A DNA stretch of 56,138 nucleotides from Microseira wollei NIES-4236 (GTDB lineage Bacteria; Cyanobacteriota; Cyanobacteriia; Cyanobacteriales; Aerosakkonemataceae), in assembly GCF_020521235.1 (NCBI RefSeq), contig NZ_BLAY01000051.1, forward strand, positions 1 to 56,138. The letters run 5' to 3'. Position numbers and translations under genes: made by a program. The notes under the pieces are model-generated. The model did no database searches. It was not told the DNA's origin and saw only the letters and a list, made by a program, of their open reading frames with translations. Shown piece after piece: positions 18,241-27,989 of the stretch. Each line of letters begins with the position of its first letter. Positions within the stretch are counted from its first letter, which is position 1.

Positions 18241-21200
18241 TTAACGTTTGGGAGAAGCCAAATTTCGGAATCGCGTAAACTGGGAATCAAATAATAACTT
18301 AACCGTCCCCGTCGGGCCATTTCTATGTTTAGAAATAATCACTTCTGCAATTCCTCGGTCAGGAGTATCGGGCATATAATATTCTTCCCGATATAACATG
18401 ATAACTACGTCGGCGTCCTGCTCTAGAGAATTATGCAGAATTATATTATTCGCAATAAAGTTGTGTAGTTTAGGAACTGTTAAATCATAAACTTCAGCTT
18501 CACCATCAGGCTCTATTGAAACAATTTCATCCCAGTAAACATCACTATTAGCCAATCGCTCAATTTCATCTGATTTAACAACCAGAGCTAATTTTGAAGC
18601 TCGTTTAGAATCTAGCCATTTAACGACTGGATTTCTGACGTTATGGGTTAATCGATAACTTGCAGCAAGATAGACCTGATACCAGTCTCGCTCTTTAACA
18701 ATACGAGGTGTAACCCGATCGCCAAAAACTTCGACAGCTAAAGATGAAACAATTTGAGCTAAATCTGGCTCTCTAGTCGTGTATTGAATTGCGTGTCGAG
18801 GAAGAGTACAACCGTCTCCTATTAAATGACCAAGTAACCCTAATTCAGCATTGCTCATCGATTGAAAAGATGGACTTGGTAAGCACCGAGGTAAAGCAAT
18901 GCGCGAACCTTCCCTCATCTCATCCAGACGCTTCCAGCCGTCAATAGTGAGAAACTTGTGATTACCAGTCGCCCTAATAGTACGTCCAAGGCGAGTTGTT
19001 AGCCGCCACACAGGTTTTACACCCGTCGCAAAGGCATTGCTGACAATAGCCCTTTCTAACTTCATGGTGACTTCATTTAGCGCCCAAACTGCAAAACCCG
19101 ATTTTCCTACCAATTCGCGAATCGGCACTTGTACTCCACTATCTGCTAAAGTCACAAGGCTATCACCAGTCAAGCAACCCGATTCTCTTAGATCGGACAT
19201 CATCGGACGCTTGTTAGTGCGTGCTTCTACACTCCGACTTAGCTGAGATAAACCAATAACGGGTACGTTGAGTTCGCGCGCTAAACCTTTAAGACTGCGG
19301 GTAATTTTTGACAGTTCTTGCACCCGGTTATCGCTACCGCCGCCTTCCATTAATTGCAAGTAATCGATTAAAACTAATCCCAATTCTCCACCGTTTTCTG
19401 CTTGGAGGCGACGCGCTTGACTCCGCATTTCTGTGACGCTAATATTTGCAGAATCATCAATAAAAATAGGCAATTCCGATAAATTGCCGATGGCGCGACT
19501 CAAAGATTCCCACTGATTTTGACTAATTCTTCCCGAGCGCAAATAATTACTTTCAATACCGGCTTCACTTGCTAGAAGTCGCTGTACCAATTGCTCTTTT
19601 GACATTTCTAAGCTAAAAATAGCAATGGGTAGTCGATAGCGATTAGCGATATTGTGAGCAATACTTAAGCAGATCGCAGTATTGTGAACGCAAATATCAT
19701 TGGCTACAAAATTGTGTGTCTCTGGGATAGTCAAGTCATACACTTGCTTGGAGCCAACTGATTCGATAGAAACAATTTCATCCCAATAAACATCGCTCAT
19801 CGCTAACTGTTGCAGCGGCAAATTATCTAGTGCTGATGCCAGAATCATCAGTCGATCTCTGGTTAGCGATCGCTTGCCCACATGAATATTACTATGTCCC
19901 TTAATTCCGGCACGTCTCGCTAAAGTTGCCCAAGGTTCGCTACCTTTTGCTACTGCTATTTTGTCCCATATTTCAACTGGAATCAGGTCGCGATTGGTTT
20001 GGTATTTTTTCTTTGCCAAGGCTGACTGTACCTTATGCAGCGCCTCTTCTTTACCAAATATACCAATTTCTGAAATAAAATTTTTGAGCGATTTTGCATC
20101 CGTAATATCCAGTTGCCAAGCTTGTCGTCTAGCATCTTTGTATTTAAACGAGCGTTTTTTCAGCGCGGCAATAATCCCAAATCTTAATAACAGATGTTGA
20201 ATTTGTCTGGCTAGCTTCTCACTCACAGTCCCATAACCTAATTGTGCTTGACCGCTAGCCAATACTGTCGCCCATCCATCCTTAGAAAAGAGGCGATTTA
20301 AAAATAACGCTACTTGGGTACGAGTTAGCTTAAAAATAATCTCTGGTATAGTTTCTTTATCAGTCAAATCCGCCAATAATTTAACTTCACACTCGCCCAG
20401 GGTTTCTGTCCCAAAAATATTTATTCTTCGAGGGATAGCAATTTTCTCCCCTGGTTTAAGCTCTGCTAAACGCTTCCAGCCATTAATTGTTAAGTAAGGA
20501 TGGGTAATTGTTGTTTCAACAAATCTTCCCAAGCGGGTCGTAACGCGGAATACTGGTTTGATCCCATCATCCACAAAAGCCGAAGCTTTCGCGGTGTGAA
20601 ATTTCCAATCATTTCCTAGAGTTAGTAATTCGGCTCGACGGCGGTTATAGATTTCTTGAATAGTTGCTACGCTACCATCTGAAAGGACAATTTCAGTATC
20701 TAGGGAGCAGCATTTTCCCATTGACGGTCTGCCAGCGACAATAATTAGATCGGAACGCTGAAAACCGCCCGTCATCGCATCTAAATCGTAAAAATCGCAC
20801 AACAGACCCGGTAACACTTGGCCTTCTTGGCGATTTTCAATATCTTGAAATGTATGAATCAGCGTCTCGGAAATCGGAACTAAACCTTGGGCGGGTCGTT
20901 CTTGAGTAATGCTAAAAACTTCCTGTTCTGCCTGGTCGAGAATAATCGGTAATTCGACGGCTGTTTTGAAACCCAGATCGGTAATTTTATAACCGGCATT
21001 AATTAATTTGCGGCGCAGATATTTATCGATTACCAGTGCCGCATACTGGTCGATATTGACTGCGGATACCGTGCGATCGACCAATTGCACTAATTTATTA
21101 GTCCCGCCGACTTTTTCCAAACAATTACGATCGGCAAGCCAGGTGGTAACGCTCATTAAATCTGTTGGCTTGCCTTGACTGTGGAGGGTAGTTGCGGCTC

Positions 21201-21372
21201 GATAAATAATTCTATGAGCTTCTAAGGAAAAGGCTTCAGCACTCAGATGGTCGCAAATGCGCCCGATCGCTTCTGGATCTAGGAGAATGCCGCCTAAGAT
21301 CGCTTCCTCCGCTTCGACATTTTGGGGAGGTAAGCGATCGCTCGCCCCTGGTAAATTTAATTCGTCAGCCAT
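18241..21372 (-). CDS. dnaB: Replicative DNA helicase DnaB with two inteins
   Basis: A 1,043-residue precursor. Removing two in-frame inteins (residues 221-564 and 733-981) leaves a normal 450-residue DnaB that unwinds DNA at the replication fork. Extein 1 (1-220) has the N-terminal domain (LPPQNVEAEEAILGGIL) and runs into Walker A GRPSMGK. Extein 2 (565-732) continues TAICLSIAHNIA with Walker B LVLIDYLQL and ends SDLRESG. Extein 3 (982-1043) resumes SLEQDADVVIMLYREEY. Both inteins sit at catalytic sites, so splicing is essential for activity. The gene starts directly after a repeat tract. Downstream on the left are MITE copies. Confidence 0.97.
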   Translation of the reverse strand: MADELNLPGASDRLPPQNVEAEEAILGGILLDPEAIGRICDHLSAEAFSLEAHRIIYRAATTLHSQGKPTDLMSVTTWLADRNCLEKVGGTNKLVQLVDRTVSAVNIDQYAALVIDKYLRRKLINAGYKITDLGFKTAVELPIILDQAEQEVFSITQERPAQGLVPISETLIHTFQDIENRQEGQVLPGLLCDFYDLDAMTGGFQRSDLIIVAGRPSMGKCCSLDTEIVLSDGSVATIQEIYNRRRAELLTLGNDWKFHTAKASAFVDDGIKPVFRVTTRLGRFVETTITHPYLTINGWKRLAELKPGEKIAIPRRINIFGTETLGECEVKLLADLTDKETIPEIIFKLTRTQVALFLNRLFSKDGWATVLASGQAQLGYGTVSEKLARQIQHLLLRFGIIAALKKRSFKYKDARRQAWQLDITDAKSLKNFISEIGIFGKEEALHKVQSALAKKKYQTNRDLIPVEIWDKIAVAKGSEPWATLARRAGIKGHSNIHVGKRSLTRDRLMILASALDNLPLQQLAMSDVYWDEIVSIESVGSKQVYDLTIPETHNFVANDICVHNTAICLSIAHNIANRYRLPIAIFSLEMSKEQLVQRLLASEAGIESNYLRSGRISQNQWESLSRAIGNLSELPIFIDDSANISVTEMRSQARRLQAENGGELGLVLIDYLQLMEGGGSDNRVQELSKITRSLKGLARELNVPVIGLSQLSRSVEARTNKRPMMSDLRESGCLTGDSLVTLADSGVQVPIRELVGKSGFAVWALNEVTMKLERAIVSNAFATGVKPVWRLTTRLGRTIRATGNHKFLTIDGWKRLDEMREGSRIALPRCLPSPSFQSMSNAELGLLGHLIGDGCTLPRHAIQYTTREPDLAQIVSSLAVEVFGDRVTPRIVKERDWYQVYLAASYRLTHNVRNPVVKWLDSKRASKLALVVKSDEIERLANSDVYWDEIVSIEPDGEAEVYDLTVPKLHNFIANNIILHNSLEQDADVVIMLYREEYYMPDTPDRGIAEVIISKHRNGPTGTVKLLFDSQFTRFRNLASPKR
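18430..19176 (-). other. DnaB intein 2 (249 aa), half endonuclease
   Basis: It runs from C733 to N981 with Ser +1, after SDLRESG. This is the same site as the Synechocystis DnaB intein. Block A is CLTGDSLVTLADSG, block B has T802-x2-H805 in ATGNHKFLTIDGW, block F is VYDLTVPKLHNF, and block G is IILHN|S, so all splicing residues are present. Block C of a LAGLIDADG endonuclease (LLGHLIGDGC) and the following stretch remain up to VRNPVVKWLD. The second LAGLIDADG motif is missing, so homing activity is probably lost. Compare the other intein in this gene. Confidence 0.93.
19681..20712 (-). other. DnaB intein 1 (344 aa), complementary half endonuclease
   Basis: It runs from C221 to N564 with Thr +1, inserted inside Walker A between GRPSMGK and TAICLS. 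Block A is CCSLDTEIVLSDGS, block B has T288-x2-H291 (TTITHPYLTINGW), block F is VYDLTIPETHNF and block G is CVHN|T. It lacks the first LAGLIDADG block but keeps the second (LFLNRLFSKDGWATV, 356-370) followed by GYGTVSEKLARQIQHLLLRFGI. The shared VYWDEIVSIE and TRLGR blocks show kinship with intein 2. Confidence 0.93.
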
Positions 21373-21385
21373 AATTGAAAATAGC

Positions 21386-21459
21386 TAATGGCTAATGGCT
21401 AATGGCTAACGATCAAAAGTTCTGAACAATTAGCAATTAGCAATTAGCAATTAGCAACT
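21386..21459. repeat. Heptamer repeats between rplI and dnaB
   Basis: About four TAATGGC units (21386-21411) face about four ATTAGCA units (21429-21457), which are complementary in kind and can form a large hairpin. The right arm runs into the rplI stop codon. It resembles the inside of the MITE family without its ends. Confidence 0.8.
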
Positions 21460-21916
21460 AGCCTGCCACTACTTGAACTTCTACCGTTGCGGTAACTTCG
21501 GGATGCAGCTTGATGTCGGCTTTGTAAGTACCAACTTTGCGAATATCCGGTATGGTAATACCGCGCCGATCGATTTCCTGACCCGTGCGTGCGCCAATCG
21601 CCTCTGCCAGTTCCTGTTCGGTGACGGTACCGAAGATGGCATCTTCTTTCCCCACCTGCTTGCTGATGGTGAAGCTACCGGCTGCTTCAATCGCAGCTTT
21701 GCGCTCAATGGCAACTTTCTTTTCTTCCAACAGGCGTTGCTTTTCTTGCTCTCTACGCCGTTCTACTTGCTTGAGAATGGCTGGAGTTGCATTGACCCCA
21801 AGCCCTCTCGGCAATAGATAATTGCGAGCGTAGCCAGGAGCTACTTCTACCAGGTCGCCGGATCTTCCCAGCTTGCTGACATCCTGAGTTAAAACTAATT
21901 GAATGCGTTTCGGCAT
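21458..21916 (-). CDS. rplI: 50S ribosomal protein L9
   Basis: A 152-residue protein of the large ribosomal subunit. The N-domain begins [25 protein letters not shown] and contains the L9 signature [11 protein letters not shown]. The long connecting helix ([22 protein letters not shown]) and the C-domain ending [12 protein letters not shown] follow. ATG 21916 is preceded by AGAGGAC at good spacing, so the longer upstream reading frame is not part of the gene. It precedes dnaB in the same direction, a common bacterial arrangement, and the stop TAG lies at the edge of the repeat tract. Confidence 0.97.
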   Translation of the reverse strand: MPKRIQLVLTQDVSKLGRSGDLVEVAPGYARNYLLPRGLGVNATPAILKQVERRREQEKQRLLEEKKVAIERKAAIEAAGSFTISKQVGKEDAIFGTVTEQELAEAIGARTGQEIDRRGITIPDIRKVGTYKADIKLHPEVTATVEVQVVAG

Positions 21917-22005
21917 GACTTGTCCTCTAGTGGGTAATGAGTACCCAGCCCAAACATACAATCGTATCGAAATACCGAGAGCGATCGCAACCGGGTAAGT
22001 CTGCC

Positions 22006-22779
22006 TCAAAATTGATCCTTCATTCCCCGTATTCGCCCAAAGGTCTGCACGGGATCGCTGCTTTTCGCCGCCGCTTGTAACTCCGGAACATCCCACCGCA
22101 AAAAGGGATTTGTGCGTTTTTCTACCCCCAACATCGATGGTACGGTCGCTTCTAACCGACTGCGCGCTTGCTTAACCTCGGCGTATCTTTTTTGTAAGTC
22201 AGGGTTTGCACCATCCACCGTCAGGGCAAATTCCAGATTTTTCATCGTGTATTCGTGGGCACACCATACCCTAGTATTATCTGGGAGAGCGCGCAATTTG
22301 GTGAGGGAAGCAACCATTTGGGCGGGGGTGCCTTCAAACAATCTGCCGCACCCACCCGCAAACAACGTGTCGCCGCAGAATAGATCCCCTGGTTGATCGG
22401 GGGCATCTGGCGGAAAATAGTAAGCGATATGGGCGCGGGTATGTCCGGGAACGAAGAACACGAGAGCCACTTTGCCAGCGAACTCGACCTGGGAGCCTTC
22501 GGTCAAAAATACCTGCTGTCCCGGAATTCTACCAGCATCCTCTGCTCCCCCATAAACGCGAACCTGGGGAAAATGCTGCATTAGCTGCTGATTGCCGCCG
22601 ACGTGGTCCCCGTGATGGTGGGTATTGAAAATCGCGACTAATTCCGCCTTCAAGGCTTGAAGTTGCCGCAATACAGGCTCAGCTTCTGCCGGATCGACCG
22701 CAGCGGCGATATTTTGTTCCGGATCGTGCAGCAAAAACACGTAATTGTCCCAAAGGGCTTGAAGCCGGTAAACCTGCAT
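22006..22779 (-). CDS. gloB: Hydroxyacylglutathione hydrolase (glyoxalase II)
   Basis: Glyoxalase II cleaves S-lactoylglutathione to lactate and glutathione, completing methylglyoxal detoxification. This is a metallo-beta-lactamase fold of 257 residues with [10 protein letters not shown] at 53-62, further metal ligands in FVPGHTRAH and [17 protein letters not shown], and the C-terminal [12 protein letters not shown] segment for glutathione binding. AAAGGAG precedes the ATG, which supports the start. It reads toward rplI with a 90-base gap and may be co-transcribed with it. Confidence 0.95.
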   Translation of the reverse strand: MQVYRLQALWDNYVFLLHDPEQNIAAAVDPAEAEPVLRQLQALKAELVAIFNTHHHGDHVGGNQQLMQHFPQVRVYGGAEDAGRIPGQQVFLTEGSQVEFAGKVALVFFVPGHTRAHIAYYFPPDAPDQPGDLFCGDTLFAGGCGRLFEGTPAQMVASLTKLRALPDNTRVWCAHEYTMKNLEFALTVDGANPDLQKRYAEVKQARSRLEATVPSMLGVEKRTNPFLRWDVPELQAAAKSSDPVQTFGRIRGMKDQF

Positions 22780-22902
22780 GTAAACTGTCTCCTTTGCGTA
22801 TTGAGGCAGAGGGGGATACTTGAGAGCGAATGTTTAAAGTTTCCCGATCCGAGCTTTGCCTGGGCGTACCTAAATAATACTTAAATCCAAATAGGATCCG
22901 GA

Positions 22903-23169
22903 ATGATAAAGAAAGACGATCGACTGGGAAAAATATATAAGCCGATTAGGAAACCACTGCTGATGACCAAAGGCGCTCCCCGTAAATCCAACTTAACCGT
23001 CAAGCAAATGATAGAGCAGATCTTTTCAGCCAAACAAATCAGCCGTCAGGATCACCTCAAGCTCATATCTGCGGTTCTCTCTGACTACGAGCTCACCGAC
23101 GAAGACCGCCGCCAAATTAATCGTATATTTGACTACATTCAAACCGGTCGCCTGAAGATCGTTGACTGA
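22903..23169 (+). CDS. Small conserved protein of unknown function
   Basis: An 88-residue basic protein. The C-terminal half (ISRQDHLKLISAVLSDYELTDEDRRQINRIFDYIQTGRLKIVD) is helical, and its QxxRxDH and DRRQINRIFD patterns look like a small cyanobacterial protein family without an assigned role. The start at 22903 follows AGGATCCGG; a shorter start at ATG 22963 (MTKGAPRKSN) is also possible. It is divergent from gloB. No function is proposed. Confidence 0.6.
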   Translation: MIKKDDRLGKIYKPIRKPLLMTKGAPRKSNLTVKQMIEQIFSAKQISRQDHLKLISAVLSDYELTDEDRRQINRIFDYIQTGRLKIVD

Positions 23170-23315
23170 CGACGGTTCCACGGTGTTAGGTTAGTAACGC
23201 ATTATCGAAGTTATGAAGCAGGATAGATGCCCCCCAATAGCCTTGGAAGTAATGTAGACTTCGCGCCAAACAAGCGCCAAGTTCGTAAAACATAGCACAG
23301 CAGGAAGGTTTAAAA

Positions 23316-24314
23316 GTGTCACAGGATAAACCAACCATTCTCGTTACCGGGGGCGCAGGTTATATTGGCTCTCATGCGGTTAAAGCACTTCAACAGACAG
23401 GTTACGGCGTCGTCGTTCTGGATAACTTGGTCTACGGACATCGCGACATCGTCCTTGATGTGTTAAAGGCGGAGTTGGTAGTGGGAGATACAAGCGATCG
23501 CCCATTCCTAGATCGCCTCTTCTCGACTCACCATATTGACGCCGTGATGCACTTTAGCGCCTATGCTTACGTAGGCGAGTCGGTAACCGATCCCGCTAAA
23601 TACTACCGTAATAACGTCATAGGTACTCTGACGCTCCTAGAGGCTATGATGGCAGCATCTGTGAAGAAATTTGTCTTTTCTTCCACTTGTGCCACCTACG
23701 GCGTGCCCAAAATCGTGCCGATTCCCGAAGATCATCCCCAAGATCCGATCAATCCCTATGGTGCTACTAAATTAATGGTGGAACGAATTCTCGCCGATTT
23801 CGCTCCAGCATATGACTTTAAGTCGGTTTGCTTCCGCTACTTCAACGCCGCCGGTGCAGATCCCCAAGGGTTGTTGGGTGAGGATCACGATCCGGAAACT
23901 CACTTAATTCCCCTAGTGCTGATGACTGCTTTGGGTAAGCGCGATTCTATTTCTATTTTCGGCACGGACTATCCTACACCAGATGGGACTTGTATTCGAG
24001 ATTACATCCACGTCTCCGATTTGGCAGATGCCCACATTTTGGGCTTGGAATATCTTTTACAAGGCGGTAACAGCGATGCGTTTAACTTAGGTAACGGCTT
24101 GGGTTTCTCGGTAAAAGAAGTGATTGATGCTGCAAGGGAAATAACCGGACGAGAGATTAAGGTAGAAGTCAGCGATCGCCGCCCCGGCGATCCCCCCGCC
24201 TTAGTCGGTAGCAGCGACAAAGCTCGGACAATCTTGGGCTGGAAACCGCAATACCCAGACATCAAAGATATCCTATCCCATGCTTGGCAGTGGCATCAAA
24301 AACGTCACGGTTAA
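23316..24314 (+). CDS. galE: UDP-glucose 4-epimerase
   Basis: A 332-residue extended SDR enzyme that interconverts UDP-glucose and UDP-galactose using NAD. The Rossmann motif TGGAGYIGSH is at residues 11-20, the catalytic Ser/Thr region is SSTCATYG, the Tyr-x3-Lys is in NPYGATK near residue 148, and the GalE stretch RYFNAAGADPQG ... GTCIRDYIHVSDLA follows. It starts at GTG with AGGAAGG upstream. It leads the glycan cluster and probably provides a sugar donor for the transferases after it. Confidence 0.94.
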   Translation: MSQDKPTILVTGGAGYIGSHAVKALQQTGYGVVVLDNLVYGHRDIVLDVLKAELVVGDTSDRPFLDRLFSTHHIDAVMHFSAYAYVGESVTDPAKYYRNNVIGTLTLLEAMMAASVKKFVFSSTCATYGVPKIVPIPEDHPQDPINPYGATKLMVERILADFAPAYDFKSVCFRYFNAAGADPQGLLGEDHDPETHLIPLVLMTALGKRDSISIFGTDYPTPDGTCIRDYIHVSDLADAHILGLEYLLQGGNSDAFNLGNGLGFSVKEVIDAAREITGREIKVEVSDRRPGDPPALVGSSDKARTILGWKPQYPDIKDILSHAWQWHQKRHG

Positions 24315-24406
24315 GGTGTTAAAAACGATCGGACTGTCAGAAGAACCTGACGGTCTGATTCTACCCCTCCGTTAGTTTCCAGTAAATGACTTTGAGGAGT
24401 GCATCA

Positions 24407-25333
24407 ATGTTGGTAATAGCTGCTAAATCCGGACAACTAGGTAACAGACTACTACTTTTTGCTCATTATATTGCTTTTGCAAGGGAGAATAACCTGTGGT
24501 TGCTGAATCCGGCCTTTGATGAATATGCTGAATATTTCCAAGCCACAGCCAACGATCTATTTTGTGCCTATCCACCGCCCCCTCTCAAAATCAAAGGCAA
24601 CCGTTGGTTACGCATAAAATACTATCAATTTAATCGCTATTTGGCTGAAAGCAAACTGTTCAAATTAATCGACATCACCAGAGAAAAGCCATTTAACTGG
24701 AGCGACTCTAAAGTAACCGAACAGGTTAAAGCCAACTCGATCGCCTTTATGCAAGGGTGGCTCTTGAGAGATGGATGGTTTGTGCAAGATCTAGCAAATT
24801 TACGCAAACATAGGGAGGCAATTAGAGAATACTTCAAACCTTTAGAAAAGTATAGACAAAATGTAGATAAGTTAATTTCCACTATGAGGAGGAACGATGC
24901 TGATATCCTGATTGGAATCCATATCCGTCAGGGAGATTACCAGCAGCATCAAAACGGTAGATACTTTTACCAAAGCGAGGACTATGTCAAAGTCATGGCC
25001 TCAGTTAAACAGTTGTTTGCCGATAAAAAGGTCAAAATTTTAATATGTTATAACGCCAAGCAAGATCAAAAATTATTAGCTCAGTTTGATTACTATTTTG
25101 GCAACAACCAAATTATTGAAGACATGTACTCCTTAGCGGAATGCGACTATATTATGGGGCCTCCCAGCAGTTATACGATGTGGGCATCTTTTTACGGGGA
25201 TAAACCGCTTTACATGATCAGAGATCTAAACAAAACTCCAAACCTGAATGACTTTGTACGTTTTTATGAGTGGCAAGGTACTTTCCATTACCGGGAAGAT
25301 TGGAGCCAAAGCTATTGGGAATGGACTCACTAA
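24407..25333 (+). CDS. Alpha-1,2-fucosyltransferase-like protein (GT11-like)
   Basis: A 308-residue protein with GT11/GT23-like motifs: an N-terminal GQLGNRLLLFAHYIAFA in place of the family GGLGNQ, the donor-binding IGIHIRQGDYQQH (H-x-R-x-GDY), and a C-terminal AECDYIMGPPSSYTMWASFYG. Such enzymes transfer fucose from GDP-fucose. ATG 24407 has GAGGAGT upstream and begins the conserved core, so it is preferred to the ATG at 24386. Substrate and linkage are inferred from family resemblance only. It lies 92 bases after galE. Confidence 0.75.
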   Translation: MLVIAAKSGQLGNRLLLFAHYIAFARENNLWLLNPAFDEYAEYFQATANDLFCAYPPPPLKIKGNRWLRIKYYQFNRYLAESKLFKLIDITREKPFNWSDSKVTEQVKANSIAFMQGWLLRDGWFVQDLANLRKHREAIREYFKPLEKYRQNVDKLISTMRRNDADILIGIHIRQGDYQQHQNGRYFYQSEDYVKVMASVKQLFADKKVKILICYNAKQDQKLLAQFDYYFGNNQIIEDMYSLAECDYIMGPPSSYTMWASFYGDKPLYMIRDLNKTPNLNDFVRFYEWQGTFHYREDWSQSYWEWTH

Positions 25334-25368
25334 ATACCAAATATTAAAGCTCGCGCGGAGAACTAAAC

Positions 25369-26178
25369 ATGGAAACGCTACCCTCGGTAGAACCTCTGGT
25401 AATGACAGCAACCATTAACGTTGGAAATACTCCTTACGTTAAAATAAATAATTCAGAGGAAAGGTTGTTAGAATACTTGTGCGCTCTGATTTCATGGATC
25501 AAGCTGACTCCAGTTAATCCAATTATATTTTGTGAAAACAGTCAGACAGATTATGATTTTCACAAAATTCAGCAATTTGCCAAAGATGAAGGAAAAACTT
25601 TGGAAGTATTAGTTTTCGATGGCAATCGGGAGTCTCAACGGTATGGGAAAGGGTATGGAGAAGGAAAAATAATTAAATATGCGATCGAGCAAAGCTATCA
25701 TCTAAATGACGCTCTTAACTTTTATAAAATTACAGGAAGATTGTTTGTCCCGGATTTTTTTCAAATACAGCAGCAGTATGCTCAATTTTCTAATGTATTC
25801 AAAATCCACCAGAGTGCTGCAAAAAAAAAGGTATTTGAATCAAGGATAAGCCTTTATAAGGATTTTAAAGCCTACTTATTTTCCCTGAAAACAAGAGGTT
25901 TTAAAGCGCCACATAACCCTGTTTATGTAAATGCAGCCTTCTTTAAGTCAAATGTGGCTTTTTTTAAAAAAAATATGATGAATTCGTACAAGCGAGTTAA
26001 CGATCGATATGGTTATTATCTTGAACACGCATATTATGATGATTTAATTGGCAAATATTTTACTTCAATGGAGACAAAGTACGACATCATAGGCAGAAGT
26101 GGGAGTCGGGGGCATGTATTTGCGGGGGATTATTCAGATGAAATAAAAAAATTAGCGAAAACATTTATAATTGATTAA
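25369..26178 (+). CDS. Putative glycosyltransferase-like protein
   Basis: A 269-residue soluble protein with a GEGKIIKYAIEQS-type stretch followed by FYKITGRLFVPDF (residues about 121-135), a pattern I associate with poorly described polysaccharide-cluster transferases. No clear DxD motif can be assigned. GGAGAAC precedes the ATG. Base composition is more AT-rich than in galE, as in the next two genes, which may reflect transfer of this part of the cluster. Confidence 0.5.
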   Translation: METLPSVEPLVMTATINVGNTPYVKINNSEERLLEYLCALISWIKLTPVNPIIFCENSQTDYDFHKIQQFAKDEGKTLEVLVFDGNRESQRYGKGYGEGKIIKYAIEQSYHLNDALNFYKITGRLFVPDFFQIQQQYAQFSNVFKIHQSAAKKKVFESRISLYKDFKAYLFSLKTRGFKAPHNPVYVNAAFFKSNVAFFKKNMMNSYKRVNDRYGYYLEHAYYDDLIGKYFTSMETKYDIIGRSGSRGHVFAGDYSDEIKKLAKTFIID

Positions 26179-26224
26179 TGTTTTCAAGTAAAAAAAGAAA
26201 CAAGATTAGTGAAAACCGGGTGCA

Positions 26225-27130
26225 ATGGATAAACATTTCAACAAAATTTCAGTAATAACTCCTTCTTTCAACCAAGCTAATTTTCTTGAGGCAACCATCA
26301 AGAGCGTATTGTCACAGGAATATCCTAACCTTGAATATATAATTATTGATGGGGGTTCTACAGACGGGAGTTTGGAAATTATTAAAAAATACGACAAGTA
26401 TCTGCATTACTGGTGTAGCGAACCAGACCAGGGTCAATATGATGCAATTAATAAAGGATTTGCTCGTGCTACTGGCGAAATCCTTGCTTGGATAAACAGC
26501 GATGACATGTACTATCCTTGGGCTTTTAAAACTGTATCCAGCATTATGTCTGCATTTCCTCAAATTGAATGGTTAACAACCCTCTATCCAGGTGCTTGGG
26601 ATTATCATGGCTTTTTTAAGGGACTGCGGTCAATACCTGGCTACTCAAAAGAGGCATTTCTGGATGGTTGTTACTTACCTTCGGGTGGGAAAGCATTCGG
26701 TTGGATACAGCAGGAGTCTACCTTCTGGAAGCGGAGTTTGTGGGAAAAAGTAGGAGGCCACATTCGCACCGAATATTCACTCGCGGGCGATTTTGACCTG
26801 TGGGCGCGCTTTTTTTTCCACGCAGATTTATATGGAACAAAGTCACCAATCAGTGGATTTCGTCGTCAATTTAACTCGCGAAATAGTCAAAACTATAAGA
26901 AGTACGTGACAGAATCTGAAAAGTCACTAGCTGCGATGCGAGAAAAACTAAATTGGTCACCCAGCTTGACTAGAAAGAGCGCGCTAAAGTTGCAAATAAA
27001 TAAAATTCCCAAGCTGAGGAAAATCAGCGAATCAATGTACACATATAAGGGAAAGAGAGTAGTACGGAAACAAGTGGAATTGCCAGAAGGATTTTGGGAA
27101 TTAGAAGAGTATAATTTTTTTGTAAGTTAA
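26225..27130 (+). CDS. Glycosyltransferase family 2
   Basis: A GT-A transferase of 301 residues. ISVITPSFNQANFLEATIKSVL is the nucleotide-binding start, IIIDGGSTDGS is the first acidic motif, and WINSDDMYYP carries the metal-binding DD pair. The later WIQQESTFWKRSLWEKVGG fits the acceptor side of GT2 enzymes. Such proteins add sugars to polysaccharide or lipid carriers at the cytoplasmic face. The specific sugar is unknown. The gene lies in the AT-rich part of the cluster. Confidence 0.88.
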   Translation: MDKHFNKISVITPSFNQANFLEATIKSVLSQEYPNLEYIIIDGGSTDGSLEIIKKYDKYLHYWCSEPDQGQYDAINKGFARATGEILAWINSDDMYYPWAFKTVSSIMSAFPQIEWLTTLYPGAWDYHGFFKGLRSIPGYSKEAFLDGCYLPSGGKAFGWIQQESTFWKRSLWEKVGGHIRTEYSLAGDFDLWARFFFHADLYGTKSPISGFRRQFNSRNSQNYKKYVTESEKSLAAMREKLNWSPSLTRKSALKLQINKIPKLRKISESMYTYKGKRVVRKQVELPEGFWELEEYNFFVS

Positions 27131-27146
27131 AAAAAAGGGGGAAAGA

Positions 27147-27974
27147 ATGAAAGAATCAAAAGGATTTATCACAATTTTGACAGGTCTTTACTCGTTCCAA
27201 GACTGCGTGCATTTTTTAGCAGCAATCAGGAAGTTCCATACTGAACCGATTGTCATTTTAATCGACCGGGTTCCTTTTTATCTGCAAACTTTGCTCAAAG
27301 CTTTTCCCAATGTCATCCTTAAACCAGCACCGGCTAATGAAAATCCGGTTTTAGCTTCTCGACTGGCAAAGGTTGCCTTGTATGAAGCATCCCCTTTTGA
27401 AAAAACAATATTCCTCGATTGCGATATTTGCTTGTTAGATAAAATTGAGGAACTTTTTGCAGCATTAGATGAAGTAGATTTTTTAGTCACCGAAGATGTT
27501 CAGCGTGACATCACAAAAGCTTCTAATTTGCTGAGAGGCAAAGAAGAAATACTGCCAACGCTGCAAAAAGTTGGATTGCCGGTAACAGAAAAAACCATTC
27601 AATATAATACGGGGGTTTTGGGGTATAGAAAAAGTGCCAAAAATGAAGAATTGTTTGGCAAGTGGAGGAGTTATTTTGAGTCAGTGATACTAAAAAATCA
27701 AGATGTGCTGCTGCTGAAAGACCAAGGCGCATTTGCGGCGGCGATGGAAACGGTTAAACCGAGTTTGAAAGTTTTGCCACCAACCTATAATTTCCTGGAT
27801 AAATGGAAGGGAAGTTACAACATCAACGAACAAATCAAAGTGCTGCACTGTACCTATCCCTATCGACCCCAATATGCTAAAAATATTACGCGATCGCTGT
27901 ACACGAGAATTTTCGATCGCTTGGCTAAATGGTTTCTACCCAATCAAGTTGAAAATCCTTGGCGGCGACGCTAA
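27147..27974 (+). CDS. Putative glycosyltransferase (GT8-like)
   Basis: A 275-residue protein whose FLDCDICLLDKI (residues about 90-101) carries the DxD motif of GT-A folds, here DCD. The QYNTGVLGYRKS stretch and LHCTYPYRPQY near the C-terminus resemble GT8-type enzymes. The ATG has GGGGGAAAG upstream and lies 17 bases after the GT2 stop. Sugar and acceptor are unknown. Confidence 0.65.
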   Translation: MKESKGFITILTGLYSFQDCVHFLAAIRKFHTEPIVILIDRVPFYLQTLLKAFPNVILKPAPANENPVLASRLAKVALYEASPFEKTIFLDCDICLLDKIEELFAALDEVDFLVTEDVQRDITKASNLLRGKEEILPTLQKVGLPVTEKTIQYNTGVLGYRKSAKNEELFGKWRSYFESVILKNQDVLLLKDQGAFAAAMETVKPSLKVLPPTYNFLDKWKGSYNINEQIKVLHCTYPYRPQYAKNITRSLYTRIFDRLAKWFLPNQVENPWRRR

Positions 27975-27989
27975 AGCGGGAACTATAAC

